A stretch of 64,000 nucleotides of DNA, from the NCBI RefSeq assembly GCF_022627325.1, contig NZ_JAETZZ010000003.1, positions 310,001 to 374,000 of the forward strand. The letters are read 5' to 3'. The position numbers were made by a program, and so were the translations under genes. Position 1 is the stretch's first letter; every line of letters begins with the position of its first letter. Source of the stretch: Pseudomonas putida (GTDB lineage Bacteria; Pseudomonadota; Gammaproteobacteria; Pseudomonadales; Pseudomonadaceae). This document shows, in pieces, positions 12,215 through 21,466 of this stretch. The notes beneath the pieces were generated by a model that searched no databases, was not told where the DNA came from, and was given only the letters and a program-made list of their open reading frames with translations.

Positions 12215-13003
12215 ATGCCGTTCATCGTCCGTTTCTACTGCATCCTGCTGCTCGCCTGCCTGAGCCCCATGGCGCAGGCCGAACGCCTGCGCCTGGTTAC
12301 CGACGACTGGGCACCTTATGTGTACCAGCACAACGGCCAGCCCCAAGGCATAGATTACGAAGTGACCACTGAAGTATTCCGGCGCCTGGGTATCGAGCTG
12401 GAGTGGGCGTTCATGCCCTGGAAGCGATGCCTGAGCATGATCGAACATGGCCAGGCCGATGGGGTCATGGACATCTTCAAAGTGGACTCGCGCCAGGCAT
12501 ACATGGTCTACCCGCTGGAGCCCATGTCGGATGTCGAATTCGTGCTGTATCAATCCAGCCACCGTCGCCATACCGTCAACCAAATGAGCGACCTCACCGA
12601 CCTGACGGTCGGCACCTCACCGGGCTATGCCTATGGCGCGCAGTTCAACGACGCATCAGGCTTTCGCCGTGAAGCGGCGCCAAGCCACGAAGCCAATTTT
12701 GGCAAGCTGGTGCTCGGGCGCATCGATCTGCTGATCACCGATCGCCTGGTCGGGCGCTACCTGCGCCGCCATCTCGGCCTCGAGCAGGAGGTAGAGGAAC
12801 TGCCACTGGTCATCAGCCGTCAAGCGCAATACCTGGGGCTGGCGCGCAAGCCTGGCCGCGATGCCTTGGCACTGGCGTTTTCCGAAGAGCTGCGGCGCTT
12901 CAAGGAGGAGCCCGCCTACCTAGCGATAATCGAACGCTATATCGGCAGCACCGGCCACCCTCCTCACACCGTTGAGCAGCAGGAAAGCAGCACACAGCGA
13001 TAG
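12215..13003 (+). CDS. Periplasmic solute-binding protein, family 3 type
   Basis: A 262-residue protein with a Sec signal peptide (first 22 residues, ending PMAQA) and a single family-3 periplasmic binding fold: LRLVTDDWAPYVY near the N-terminus and the QGIDYEV segment are typical. The ligand is probably an amino acid or similar small polar molecule. No permease or ATPase gene is adjacent, so it may be an orphan binding protein or sensor partner. The start lacks a good Shine-Dalgarno, which suggests coupling to the short upstream ORF. Confidence 0.82.
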   Translation: MPFIVRFYCILLLACLSPMAQAERLRLVTDDWAPYVYQHNGQPQGIDYEVTTEVFRRLGIELEWAFMPWKRCLSMIEHGQADGVMDIFKVDSRQAYMVYPLEPMSDVEFVLYQSSHRRHTVNQMSDLTDLTVGTSPGYAYGAQFNDASGFRREAAPSHEANFGKLVLGRIDLLITDRLVGRYLRRHLGLEQEVEELPLVISRQAQYLGLARKPGRDALALAFSEELRRFKEEPAYLAIIERYIGSTGHPPHTVEQQESSTQR

Positions 13004-13006
13004 CTC

Positions 13007-13015
13007 TGTTATACT
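13007..13015 (+). promoter_or_regulatory. Extended -10 promoter for rhlE
   Basis: TGTTATACT is an extended -10 element (TG, one base, TATACT at 13010-13015). The implied transcript has a GC-rich leader of about 200 bases before the rhlE start. Confidence 0.5.
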
Positions 13016-13219
13016 CGGGCCTTCCCGCCCGGCTCACGCCCGGACGCTCGGCCTCGCAACAGGCATCCCGATCGGCACCGACGCACCTTGCGTCCTCACG
13101 CCGTTTTCCGGATGCGCAGTGAAAGCCCAGCTGGACCGGACGCGATCGCATCCCACCGATGCCCGTCGCGCCAGGCAGAATATCCCTACGGGCCCAGCCC
13201 CCACAGAACAGGATTGCCC

Positions 13220-15112
13220 ATGTCCTTTGCTTCCCTCGGTCTCTCCGAGGCACTCGTCCGCGCTATCGAGGCTGCGGGCTATACCCAGCCGACTCCGGTG
13301 CAACAGCGGGCGATTCCCGCCGTGTTGCAAGGCCGCGACCTGATGGTCGCCGCACAGACAGGTACAGGTAAAACCGGCGGTTTCGCCCTGCCGATCCTTG
13401 AGCGCCTGTTCCCGGCAGGTCACCCGGACAAATCACAGCGCCATGGCCCTCGCCAACCGCGCGTGCTGGTCCTGACCCCGACCCGCGAACTGGCGGCTCA
13501 GGTTCACGACAGCTTCAAGGTTTACGCTCGCGATCTGCCACTGGTCAGTGCCTGCATTTTCGGCGGCGTTGGCATGAACCCTCAGATCCAGGCCATTGCC
13601 AAGGGTGTCGATGTGCTGGTGGCCTGCCCGGGTCGCCTGCTGGACCTGGCAGGCCAAGGCCGCGTCGACCTGGCCCACGTGGAAATCCTGGTCCTCGACG
13701 AAGCCGACCGCATGCTCGACATGGGCTTCATCCACGACGTCAAGAAGGTCCTTGCCCGCCTGCCGAGCAAGCGGCAGAACCTGCTGTTCTCGGCGACGTT
13801 CTCCAAAGACATCACTGACCTGGCCGACAAGCTCCTGCACAACCCGGAGCGCATCGAGGTCACCCCGCCGAACACGACCGTCGAGCGTATCGAACAGCGG
13901 GTCTACCGCCTGCCCGCCAGCCACAAGCGCGCGCTGCTGGCCCACCTGATCACGCTCGGCGCCTGGGAGCAGGTGCTGGTGTTCACCCGTACCAAGCACG
14001 GCGCCAACCGCCTGGCCGAGTACCTGGAAAAGCACGGCCTGAGCGCCGCCGCCATCCACGGCAACAAGAGCCAGAACGCTCGTACCAAGGCCCTGGCCGA
14101 CTTCAAGGCCAACACCGTACGCGTACTGGTCGCCACCGACATTGCCGCCCGTGGCCTGGACATCGACCAGCTGCCACATGTGGTCAACTTCGAGCTGCCC
14201 AATGTCGAGGAAGACTACGTTCACCGTATCGGCCGCACCGGCCGTGCCGGCCGCTCGGGCGAGGCTATCTCCCTGGTCGCGCCGGATGAAGAAAAGCTGC
14301 TCAAGAGCATTGAGCGCGTTACCCGGCAGAAAATCGCTGATGGCGACCTGATGGGCTTTGACTCAAGCCAGGTAGAAGCCGAGAAACCTGAGGTGCGTGA
14401 ACGGCCGCAGAATAACGGTCGCGGCGGCCGTAACCAGCAGGCCCGTGGTGACGGTGGCAAAGACGGCAGCAGCGGTCGCAAGGACAAGGGCAAGGATAAA
14501 GGCAAGGCCAAGCAGCCGGCTGCCGACAAGTCTGCCGACAAGGAGAAGTCCGCCGACAAGCAACAGCCGCGCAAGCCGCGCGACAAGAAGCCGCGCCAAC
14601 AGCAGGCCAGCCAGAACAGTGTGCCGAAAGTACCGGCCGACCGTGCTCCGGATGAATTCCTGGACGACGAAATCGACAATTTCGGTAACCGTGCCGACTA
14701 CGTCAGCCCGTACCAGAATGCCAAGAATCAGGGCCGCAACCGTCGCCCTGGTGCTGGTGCCGGAGCGGGTCAGGCCCAGGCCAACCCTGGGCGCAGCAAC
14801 AGTGGTGGTGGCCAAGGGCGTAACGGCAGCCAGCCGCGCAGCGCCAGTGGTGAGAAACGCCCGCCGCGCAATAACAAGGGTGGCGAGGCGCGCCGCGACA
14901 GCAAAGGTGGTGGCCGCAACCGTTCGAGCGGCCGTGACGACGCATCCCGTCAGGAACCTGCCGTACGTAGCTCGCGAGAGCCGCAAAACCAGCCTGTGAT
15001 CATCCGCAAGGAGTCCAAGCTCGACCGTTTCCCAACGCCTGAGCAACTGGACGACCTGCCAAGCCGCCCACGTGGTGAGCGGCCTGCGTTGTTGACCCGC
15101 AAAGGCGGCTAA
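13220..15112 (+). CDS. rhlE: DEAD-box ATP-dependent RNA helicase RhlE
   Basis: Unwinds or remodels RNA with ATP. The helicase core (about residues 1-380) shows the Q motif, [33 protein letters not shown] and the [10 protein letters not shown] arginine finger. The rest (about 390-630) is a low-complexity Lys/Arg/Gly/Gln-rich tail typical of pseudomonad RhlE, probably disordered and RNA-binding. The ATG at 13220 follows AGGA; the ORF is open upstream to 13088 through the GC-rich leader. A strong terminator follows at 15195. Confidence 0.95.
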   Translation: MSFASLGLSEALVRAIEAAGYTQPTPVQQRAIPAVLQGRDLMVAAQTGTGKTGGFALPILERLFPAGHPDKSQRHGPRQPRVLVLTPTRELAAQVHDSFKVYARDLPLVSACIFGGVGMNPQIQAIAKGVDVLVACPGRLLDLAGQGRVDLAHVEILVLDEADRMLDMGFIHDVKKVLARLPSKRQNLLFSATFSKDITDLADKLLHNPERIEVTPPNTTVERIEQRVYRLPASHKRALLAHLITLGAWEQVLVFTRTKHGANRLAEYLEKHGLSAAAIHGNKSQNARTKALADFKANTVRVLVATDIAARGLDIDQLPHVVNFELPNVEEDYVHRIGRTGRAGRSGEAISLVAPDEEKLLKSIERVTRQKIADGDLMGFDSSQVEAEKPEVRERPQNNGRGGRNQQARGDGGKDGSSGRKDKGKDKGKAKQPAADKSADKEKSADKQQPRKPRDKKPRQQQASQNSVPKVPADRAPDEFLDDEIDNFGNRADYVSPYQNAKNQGRNRRPGAGAGAGQAQANPGRSNSGGGQGRNGSQPRSASGEKRPPRNNKGGEARRDSKGGGRNRSSGRDDASRQEPAVRSSREPQNQPVIIRKESKLDRFPTPEQLDDLPSRPRGERPALLTRKGG

Positions 15113-15194
15113 CGCTGCTGGCAAATAACAACGCCGCGCCATGGAGCGAATGCTGTTCACTTGAGCATTTGAGTCCAAGCCGGGGTTTCTAGAG

Positions 15195-15228
15195 AATCCG
15201 ATACCAGCCACCTGGTATCGGATTTTTT
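15195..15228 (+). terminator. Intrinsic terminator after rhlE
   Basis: AATCCGATACCAG and CTGGTATCGGATT form a perfect 13-bp stem with a 4-base loop, followed by TTTTTT. Confidence 0.93.
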
Positions 15229-15520
15229 ATGCCCATTGAGCAGCAGTCGCTCGACCTCGGCGATCTCTTCAACTTCTCCGACCTCAGCACTTTCACCCAG
15301 AATATTCCTGTGGGTGGGTTGCCAGTGCCTCAACCTCTCGGCGCAAGCCACCATCCGGCGGCGGCGCCTGCCAAGCGAGCACTGGGAGGTGCGGGAGCCA
15401 CGGCGTGTTTCATGGGGCCATCGCAGGCAGGATGACCAGGCATAGGGTAGGCAAACGCAGGGAACGGAAAACCTGGGTAATCGGTAAAAGACGCTCACAC
15501 GCCGGCCTCTGGATCAGCCT
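15229..15520. other. Gap with no supported gene between rhlE and the histidine kinase
   Basis: An ORF of 68 codons (15229-15435, plus) starts directly on the terminator's T tract with no ribosome binding site and matches nothing I know. A 113-codon minus ORF runs through the terminator. I see no repeat, RNA or mobile element here. Confidence 0.5.
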
Positions 15521-16888
15521 TTAGGCGGGGAGCAGCAGGCTGACCCGTAACCCGCCACCGGCTCGGTTCGACAGCATCAGCTCACCCCCATGGCTGGCTG
15601 CGATCCGCTGGGCAATGCTCAGCCCTAGCCCATATCCCCCGGATGCCTGGCTACGCGACCCCTCACCGCGCACGAACGGGTCGGTAATGGTCGGCAGCAG
15701 CGCTGGCGAAATCCCTGGCCCGCGGTCGTCGATGTGGATGAAAACCCCTGTGGTGGTTCGCTCCAGCGTGACAGAAACATCCTTGGCATAACGCAACGCA
15801 TTGACCAACAAGTTCTGCAGGCAGCGCTGCAGCAGCAGGGCATCACCCCGCAGGCTGTTCACCCGGCCGTGCACGGGCAGGGGTTCCTGGTCAGTCGCCA
15901 GGTCCGCACACTGGCGCGTCACCAGCCGGTCCAGATCCACCTGCTGCAAGTTCTGCTGCTCTCCGGCACGCAGGTAATCCAGAACCTGACCGATCATATC
16001 GTCCATCTGCGTGATGTTCTGCCGCAGGCGCTGGCGGTGTTCGTCATCGGGTAAGCCTTCCAGTCGCAGGCGCATGCGAGTCAGTGGGGTGCGCAGGTCG
16101 TGAGACACGGCGGCCAGGAAGTAGGCCTTGTCGTTGACCATGGCAATCAGCCGCTGCTGCATGGCGTTAAACGCCTGCGCCGCCTGGCGCACTTCCTCCG
16201 GGCCATCCAGTGCCAGGGGAGGCTGTTCGAGGTTACTGCCCAGGCCGCGTGCAGCATCGGCCAGGCGCCGCAACGGGCGCAGGCACAGGCGCACGGCAAC
16301 CAGGCACACCAGCAATACGGCGACGATACGCAGCGCATACACCCGCAGCAGATAATCGCTGATCAGCAACCACGCCGACTCGCCGCTCCAGCCATGCAGT
16401 TCCTGGCCCGCAATGGTCAGCCAGTGCCCATCGGCCAGCGGCACCGCGAACTGGATATGCGCCTGGGCCGTGCGCAGGCCGAACAGGCTGCGCCAGACGA
16501 TCGGTTGGCCCAGTTCGTCGGTGAGTTGCACGTTCATCAGGCGCACGTCCTGGGCATGCCCCAGTTCGTACTTCAGGGCCTGCTGCAGCAACAGCTCGAC
16601 CCGCCTGCGCCCAGGGCGCTCGTCATGCTCTTGCGCAGGCAGGCTTTCGACGCAGCGAAGCTGGTAGTGGGCTGGCGCCTGCAATGTACCGCCCTGACAG
16701 TCGGCTTGGGCAATCAGGGCGGCGCTGCGTGCAGCAACCAGTCGCACGGGCACCTCTAGCGCCTGGGCGAAACGCACATCGAACCAGATGCTGCTCGACA
16801 TCAACTGGATCACCAGCGTGCCACTGACCATGATCAGCAGCAGCTGACCAAACAAGGTGCGTGGCCACAGCCGGTGAAACCAGCGCAT
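15521..16888 (-). CDS. Two-component sensor histidine kinase
   Basis: A 455-residue inner-membrane sensor. TM1 (about residues 12-33), a periplasmic domain of about 130 residues with two Cys, TM2, a HAMP linker, the HisKA box AVSHDLRTPLTRM with the phospho-accepting His, and an HATPase domain (NALRYA, DRGPGI, GYGLGLSIA). The ATG at 16888 lies 1 base after the regulator's TGA; a GTG at 16897 would overlap it. Either way it is translationally coupled to the regulator. Divergence from the TonB receptor suggests it senses the receptor's substrate or metal status; this is inference. Confidence 0.92.
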   Translation of the reverse strand: MRWFHRLWPRTLFGQLLLIMVSGTLVIQLMSSSIWFDVRFAQALEVPVRLVAARSAALIAQADCQGGTLQAPAHYQLRCVESLPAQEHDERPGRRRVELLLQQALKYELGHAQDVRLMNVQLTDELGQPIVWRSLFGLRTAQAHIQFAVPLADGHWLTIAGQELHGWSGESAWLLISDYLLRVYALRIVAVLLVCLVAVRLCLRPLRRLADAARGLGSNLEQPPLALDGPEEVRQAAQAFNAMQQRLIAMVNDKAYFLAAVSHDLRTPLTRMRLRLEGLPDDEHRQRLRQNITQMDDMIGQVLDYLRAGEQQNLQQVDLDRLVTRQCADLATDQEPLPVHGRVNSLRGDALLLQRCLQNLLVNALRYAKDVSVTLERTTTGVFIHIDDRGPGISPALLPTITDPFVRGEGSRSQASGGYGLGLSIAQRIAASHGGELMLSNRAGGGLRVSLLLPA

Positions 16889-16889
16889 G

Positions 16890-17609
16890 TCAGGCACCGG
16901 CCGCGAGGGTGGCGATACTCAGCAGGTAGCCTTCGTTGCGGATGGTCAGGATTTGCGCGGCCCCCGCCGGCGCCCGGCGCAGCTGCTGGCGCAGGCGGCT
17001 GACGCACATGTCCACCGAGCGGTCGTCGGGCAGGTGGTCGCGGCCGAACGCGCTACGGGTCAGTTGGTCACGGGAGACCACACGGTTGTTGGCTTCCAGC
17101 AGTTCGCGCAGCACGCGGTAGTCGGAGCGCGGCAGGGTCAGGGTCTCGCCATCCGGGCCGGCGAGCACGCGCTTGGCGTGTTCCAGGCGAAAGCCTGCGA
17201 ACAGCTGGGCCTCCACCACGGGTTCTTCGGCACAGGTGCCCAGGCGTTGCGGACGACGTAGTACGGCTTTGATCCGGGCGATCAGTTCGCGTGGTTCGAA
17301 GGGCTTGGCCAGATAGTCGTCGGCGCCCACTTCCAGGCCGATGATGCGGTCCAGCGTGCTGCCCTTGGCTGACAGCATGATCACCGCCACCCCGGGGGTG
17401 GCCTGCAGCTGCCTGCACAGGCTAAGGCCATCTTCACCCGGCAGCATCAGGTCGAGCACCACCAGTTCCACTTTGTGCTGGGCCAGCTGGTCGCGCATCT
17501 GTTCACCGTCGGCTGCGGACAGCACGTTGTAGCCGGCATCGGTCAGGTAATCAGAAAGAAGTTCACGGATCTCGTCGTCATCATCGACAACCAGCAGGGT
17601 CGTGCTCAT
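16890..17609 (-). CDS. OmpR/PhoB-family response regulator
   Basis: A 239-residue regulator: receiver domain (VVDDDDE acidic pocket, phospho-acceptor Asp in VLDLMLPGEDG, conserved Lys in LAKPF) and C-terminal winged-helix DNA-binding domain with SAFGRDHLPDDRSVDMCVSRLRQQL. The ATG at 17609 is preferred over one four codons upstream because it starts the usual MSTTLLVVDDD. First gene of the pair with the kinase. The 140-base gap to the divergent TonB receptor gene is the obvious place for its binding site. Confidence 0.93.
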   Translation of the reverse strand: MSTTLLVVDDDDEIRELLSDYLTDAGYNVLSAADGEQMRDQLAQHKVELVVLDLMLPGEDGLSLCRQLQATPGVAVIMLSAKGSTLDRIIGLEVGADDYLAKPFEPRELIARIKAVLRRPQRLGTCAEEPVVEAQLFAGFRLEHAKRVLAGPDGETLTLPRSDYRVLRELLEANNRVVSRDQLTRSAFGRDHLPDDRSVDMCVSRLRQQLRRAPAGAAQILTIRNEGYLLSIATLAAGA

Positions 17610-17749
17610 GCAGAAAAACACCTGTTAGGTGAGGGCCGGTGGCGCTCGTTACGTTCAATTACATCCCCGTACATGTCGGGTCTGGAGCCCGGAGGGCTGA
17701 TCCCTAGAATCCTAACAAAAAATCATCTGCAAATACGAAGCCTTCCCAA

Positions 17750-20047
17750 ATGAATCCCAAGAGCATCCCGACAGCGTTCACTCCCTCCAGTCAAAGTGGC
17801 AGTCGCCTCAAGCCGCTGGCCTTCTGCGTTGCCGTCGCCATCAGCGGTGGGGCAATGGCTGCCGACGGCAAGCCCCTTGTACTGGAGGCCACGCAGATCG
17901 AAGACAGCGCATTGATGCCTGCCGACGACGCCGGCCAGTTGGGCTACACGGTCGAGAGCACCCGTAGCTCCACAGGCCTGGCACTGACGCCACGGCAGAC
18001 ACCGCAATCGGTTACCACCATCACCCGCCAGCAGATGGATGACCGCGATATCCACACTATCGAGCAGGCACTGGAAACCGCCCCAGGTGTAACGGCCAAC
18101 AAGTCCGAGGTGGGTGGGCGCACCGACTACCGCGCGCGTGGTTACTCGATCAGCAACTGGAAGGTCGATGGCCTGCAGACCCAGGGCGGCTCCGATTTCA
18201 GTGGCAGCGGTAATGCGCTGAACATGGACCTGTATGAACGCATCGACATCGTGCGCGGCGCCAACGGCCTGCTGGGCGGCACCGGCGACCCCTCGGCCAC
18301 CGTCAACCTGATCCGCAAGGCACCGACCAAAACCTTCGGCGGCAGCGCCTATGCCACCTACGGCAGCTGGGACAAGCGTCGTCTGGGTGCTGACTTGAAC
18401 CTGCCGCTATCCGAAGATGGCCGCCTGCGCTCGCGTTTCGTGATGACCCAGCAGGATGCCAACTCCTTCCGTGACAACCAGTCAGAGCGCTTGCGCGCCG
18501 CGTTGGCCAATTTCGAGTTCGACCTGGACGACGCCACTACCCTGGGCGCCGGTTACCAGTATGAATACAGCAAGGTCGTGGGCGGCGGCTGGGGGGCGAA
18601 TATCCCGATCTGGTACCGCGATGGCAGCAAGACCGACTTGCCGCGCAGCACCAACGTGGTGCCCAGCTGGAGCTTTGGCGAATACACCACCCGCACTGCG
18701 TTCGGCTCGCTAGAGCACCGCTTCGACAACGACTGGACCCTGGACCTGAAAGCCGCCCAGGCCACCACCGAAGCCCTGAACCACCGGGGCCTTGCCAAGG
18801 TGAACTCGGCAGGACGCGGCAGCTACGGTGGCTATTGGGACCAGGACGGCAGCGGCGCCGTACTGAACGGCTTGCACAGCTCCAGCGACACCACTCAGCA
18901 GTCGGCGCAGATCGACCTGTCTGGCCCGTTCCAGCTGCTCGGCCGCACCCACCAGGCCATGGTCGGCTACAACGACAGCCGCACCGTCGGCTGGTCACCC
19001 CAGTACACCTGCACCATGGTCGGTGACAGCATGACCAGCGCGCCTGCACTGGGCTGCCAGTTCCGCGCCAACAACGGCTTTCCAGTGACCGACTGGCACA
19101 ATGGCGTGGATGACGACTATGACCTCGTCGCCTCGCGCACCGGCCTTCACAGCAAGACCACCACCCGCCTGCAGGGCATGTACGCCGCCACCCGCCTGAG
19201 CATTACCGACCCGTTGTCGGTGATCGTTGGCGTGCGCACCAGCAACTATTCTTCGGTCACCCGCAGCGTGGCCGGCGAGCGCACCAGCCAGGAAGAAAAC
19301 GGCATCGTCACCCCCTACCTGGGCGCGGTTTATGACCTCAGCGACAACTACTCGGTGTATGCCAGCTACACCGATATCTTCACGCCGCAAACCTCTGAAA
19401 CCAGCAGCGGCAGCAAGGTCGAGCCGATTCGTGGGCAAAGCTACGAAACAGGTATCAAGGGTGAGTGGTTCGATGGTCGCCTGAACGCCTCGGCGGCCTA
19501 CTTTCGCACCAAGCAGGAAAACAAGGCCGTGCTGGACGGCGACCTGACCACCCCGACCGGCGACAGCGCCTACAAGGCCGGTTCCGGGCAGGAAACCGAC
19601 GGTATCGATCTGGAAGCCGCAGGCGCCCTGACCCCGAACTGGAACGTCTACGCCGGTTACACCTACCTGCACTTGCGCCGCGTCGACAGCGACGGCCGCA
19701 GCGACCCGTCGCACCTGTTCAAGGCCTCCACCACGTACCGCCTGAGCGGCCCGCTCGACCGCCTGACACTGGGTGCCGGCGTGACTGCGCAGACCAACAT
19801 CCGCGCCATCTCCAGCCCGGCTGGCCAGCCCACCAACGGTGTGAGTAATGGTGCCACCGACGTGAACTGGTCCGGGTATGCCATCTGGAATGCCATGGCC
19901 AAGTACCAGCTGACCGACGACACCAGCGTCAGCCTCAACGCCAACAACCTGTTCGACAAACACTACTACACCCAATACGGGTTCTATGCCGGGGCCATCT
20001 ACGGCGACCCGCGTAATCTGTCGCTGACGGTAAGCACCGCGTTCTGA
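17750..20047 (+). CDS. TonB-dependent siderophore receptor
   Basis: Outer-membrane receptor of 765 residues. Signal peptide to about residue 38 (AMAADG); then a plug domain (TPQSVTTITRQQMDDRD, YRARGYSI, ERIDIVRGANGLLGGTGDPSATVNLIRKAPT) and a 22-strand barrel ending in the canonical aromatic C-terminus TVSTAF. There is no N-terminal signalling (STN) extension, so it is not a sigma/anti-sigma transducer. It most likely imports a ferric siderophore; the ligand is not determined. The Shine-Dalgarno is weak. Divergent from a two-component system that may control it. Confidence 0.92.
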   Translation: MNPKSIPTAFTPSSQSGSRLKPLAFCVAVAISGGAMAADGKPLVLEATQIEDSALMPADDAGQLGYTVESTRSSTGLALTPRQTPQSVTTITRQQMDDRDIHTIEQALETAPGVTANKSEVGGRTDYRARGYSISNWKVDGLQTQGGSDFSGSGNALNMDLYERIDIVRGANGLLGGTGDPSATVNLIRKAPTKTFGGSAYATYGSWDKRRLGADLNLPLSEDGRLRSRFVMTQQDANSFRDNQSERLRAALANFEFDLDDATTLGAGYQYEYSKVVGGGWGANIPIWYRDGSKTDLPRSTNVVPSWSFGEYTTRTAFGSLEHRFDNDWTLDLKAAQATTEALNHRGLAKVNSAGRGSYGGYWDQDGSGAVLNGLHSSSDTTQQSAQIDLSGPFQLLGRTHQAMVGYNDSRTVGWSPQYTCTMVGDSMTSAPALGCQFRANNGFPVTDWHNGVDDDYDLVASRTGLHSKTTTRLQGMYAATRLSITDPLSVIVGVRTSNYSSVTRSVAGERTSQEENGIVTPYLGAVYDLSDNYSVYASYTDIFTPQTSETSSGSKVEPIRGQSYETGIKGEWFDGRLNASAAYFRTKQENKAVLDGDLTTPTGDSAYKAGSGQETDGIDLEAAGALTPNWNVYAGYTYLHLRRVDSDGRSDPSHLFKASTTYRLSGPLDRLTLGAGVTAQTNIRAISSPAGQPTNGVSNGATDVNWSGYAIWNAMAKYQLTDDTSVSLNANNLFDKHYYTQYGFYAGAIYGDPRNLSLTVSTAF

Positions 20048-20176
20048 TCAAGCCCAGCTTGCCCTGGATCAATCGGCTTCTCCAACGGGCTCTCAAAGCT
20101 GTTGCAATCCTCGCCCAGCCCGTCGTATGACGGGCATCAATCCATTGGCGATCGCCAGGTCACCGTGCATCGCCAC

Positions 20177-20188
20177 CCAGATATCTGG
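20177..20188. promoter_or_regulatory. Palindrome, candidate HigA operator
   Basis: CCAGATATCTGG is a perfect 12-bp palindrome, followed 5 bases later by a partial repeat of its half (CAGATATATGG). It lies about 37 bases before the toxin start. Antitoxins of this class repress their own operon through such sites. Confidence 0.45.
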
Positions 20189-20224
20189 TTGGCAGATATA
20201 TGGATCCGAGATTTTTTCCACCCA

Positions 20225-20602
20225 ATGTGGGTGCCCCGGGACAACACAATACGGGTCATAATGAAAGCGGCGGTTACCAGGGCGATTGAAGCCCACGGCC
20301 AGTGGAAAGCGCCCCTTAGCCTGTGGCTGACGACCTTTGACAGGGCGACGTTGCGGTTTGAATCTTTTGAACAATTGAGGCAGACGTGGGCCACTGTGTC
20401 TGGCTGGAATGTTGATCGCATCCCCCACTCAAGACTCAGGCCCGCCAGCCGCAAAGGGCCGCTTGATATCTACGTGTTCGATATCAAGAAAAACGAATGC
20501 CGCCTGATCGCGTGGCTCAATGCGCGAACGGGCACTCTCTACATCAAGGCCATTCTGTCGCACGCCGAGTACGACAAATGGTGCAGAAGCGATATCAGGT
20601 AG
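20225..20602 (+). CDS. higB: HigB-family toxin (putative mRNA interferase)
   Basis: HigB-type toxin of a type II toxin-antitoxin pair; family members cleave mRNA on the ribosome. The C-terminal half matches the family: an IYVFDIKKNECRLIAWLN strand pair followed by LYIKAILSHAEYDKW. The N-terminus RVIMKAAV aligns with the family's usual (M)RVI start, but there the codon is ATA. I therefore give the ATG at 20225; an ATG at 20261 would remove the conserved start. No clear Shine-Dalgarno. An insert of about 15 residues (IPHSRLRPASRKGP) may affect activity. Confidence 0.75.
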   Translation: MWVPRDNTIRVIMKAAVTRAIEAHGQWKAPLSLWLTTFDRATLRFESFEQLRQTWATVSGWNVDRIPHSRLRPASRKGPLDIYVFDIKKNECRLIAWLNARTGTLYIKAILSHAEYDKWCRSDIR

Positions 20603-20643
20603 CAACCTGGGCCGCGCCCTATTTCAATTCGACAGGTGACAAC

Positions 20644-21117
20644 ATGAAGCGGGATAACGTCGAAGCCAATGGACTAGATGCCTTCATCGCTAATATTTCA
20701 CCCATGCTCGATGGCCTGAACACTCAGATGGCAACCATGGCCCAGCTTCTGGCCGCCTGCCATGACCCCATCAAGGACGATGCCGAGCTTGAGGCACGCA
20801 TGGCATTGATCGACGAGCTCTACTCCCACGCGGACAGCGAAGGCCACGCTGCGGCACGTTTTGCGGAGATGGTAGCGGACCGCGTCTACGCGTATGAAAG
20901 TGACTCTGTATTGGTGCCGTTCGCGAGCCAGGCCGAAGCGTTGGCCTTTCTGCTAGCGGACAGGGGCGTGAAGCAGAAGGACCTGTCGGCGATAGCGACC
21001 AAGAGCGCGGTATCCGAGATTCTGAACAACAAGCGGAAGATGACGGTTGCGCAGATAAAGGGCTTTGCTGAGTTTTTCAGCGTACCGGTTGAGTTCTTCA
21101 TGCATGGGGTGGTTTGA
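20644..21117 (+). CDS. higA: HigA-family antitoxin with HTH domain
   Basis: A 157-residue antitoxin-like protein. The N-terminal half is acidic and helical and probably contacts the toxin. The C-terminal half holds a Cro/C1-type helix-turn-helix (LADRGVKQKDLSAIATKSAVSEILNNKR) that would bind DNA and repress the operon. Toxin-first order with a 41-base gap is the HigBA arrangement. Start ATG at 20644 follows AGGTG. Together with the toxin gene this forms a small accessory module behind the receptor gene. Confidence 0.82.
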   Translation: MKRDNVEANGLDAFIANISPMLDGLNTQMATMAQLLAACHDPIKDDAELEARMALIDELYSHADSEGHAAARFAEMVADRVYAYESDSVLVPFASQAEALAFLLADRGVKQKDLSAIATKSAVSEILNNKRKMTVAQIKGFAEFFSVPVEFFMHGVV

Positions 21118-21466
21118 CTGAGAAGAAAGGGTGGTGCCGCTCAGTAAAAGCCAAAACATGCTGTTCACTGCTGCCTTACAACATCATCCGCCGGGAGGCC
21201 AGCCAAGCCGCAATCGCCTTTGGTCGAACACCATCGGACATAAGCTCAAACCCGCCTTCCAGTACATCGCTATCGGCTACGGGCAGGAGGTTGGCTGAGT
21301 TACGGGGAGGTGTTGCGGGGATGTTTCTGGATCACCGCCCAAGCCCAGGAAGGCCTGGGACGGTGAAGATTTTTCAAAACCCGGTATCCGGTGGAGCGCA
21401 AGGCTGCTCCGCTTAAGTGAACAGCATTACGCCCATAGGGCGGCGTTTTCATTGCTCAGGCAATGA
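21118..21466. other. Gap after higA: relic coding DNA and a terminator
   Basis: On the minus strand, about 21180-21310 reads as a protein-like stretch (GGFELMSDGVRPKAIAAWLASRRMML, shown in part) that opens after a stop codon and has no convincing start, so it looks like the end of a decayed gene. A hairpin GGAGC...GCTCC lies at 21382-21409, and CGCCCATAGGGCG with a GTTTT tail at 21430-21446 could terminate higBA. The 100-codon plus ORF here has no family resemblance. Confidence 0.4.

Noticed and set aside
15229..15435. 68-codon ORF after the rhlE terminator
   Set aside because: The ATG lies on the terminator's T tract, it lacks a ribosome binding site and shows no family resemblance. A real small protein cannot be fully excluded.
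17610..17749. Fur box before the siderophore receptor
   Set aside because: No segment resembles the GATAATGATAATCATTATC consensus closely enough to report.
21114..21416. 100-codon plus-strand ORF after higA
   Set aside because: No motif; it overlaps the minus-strand relic and terminator-like hairpins.
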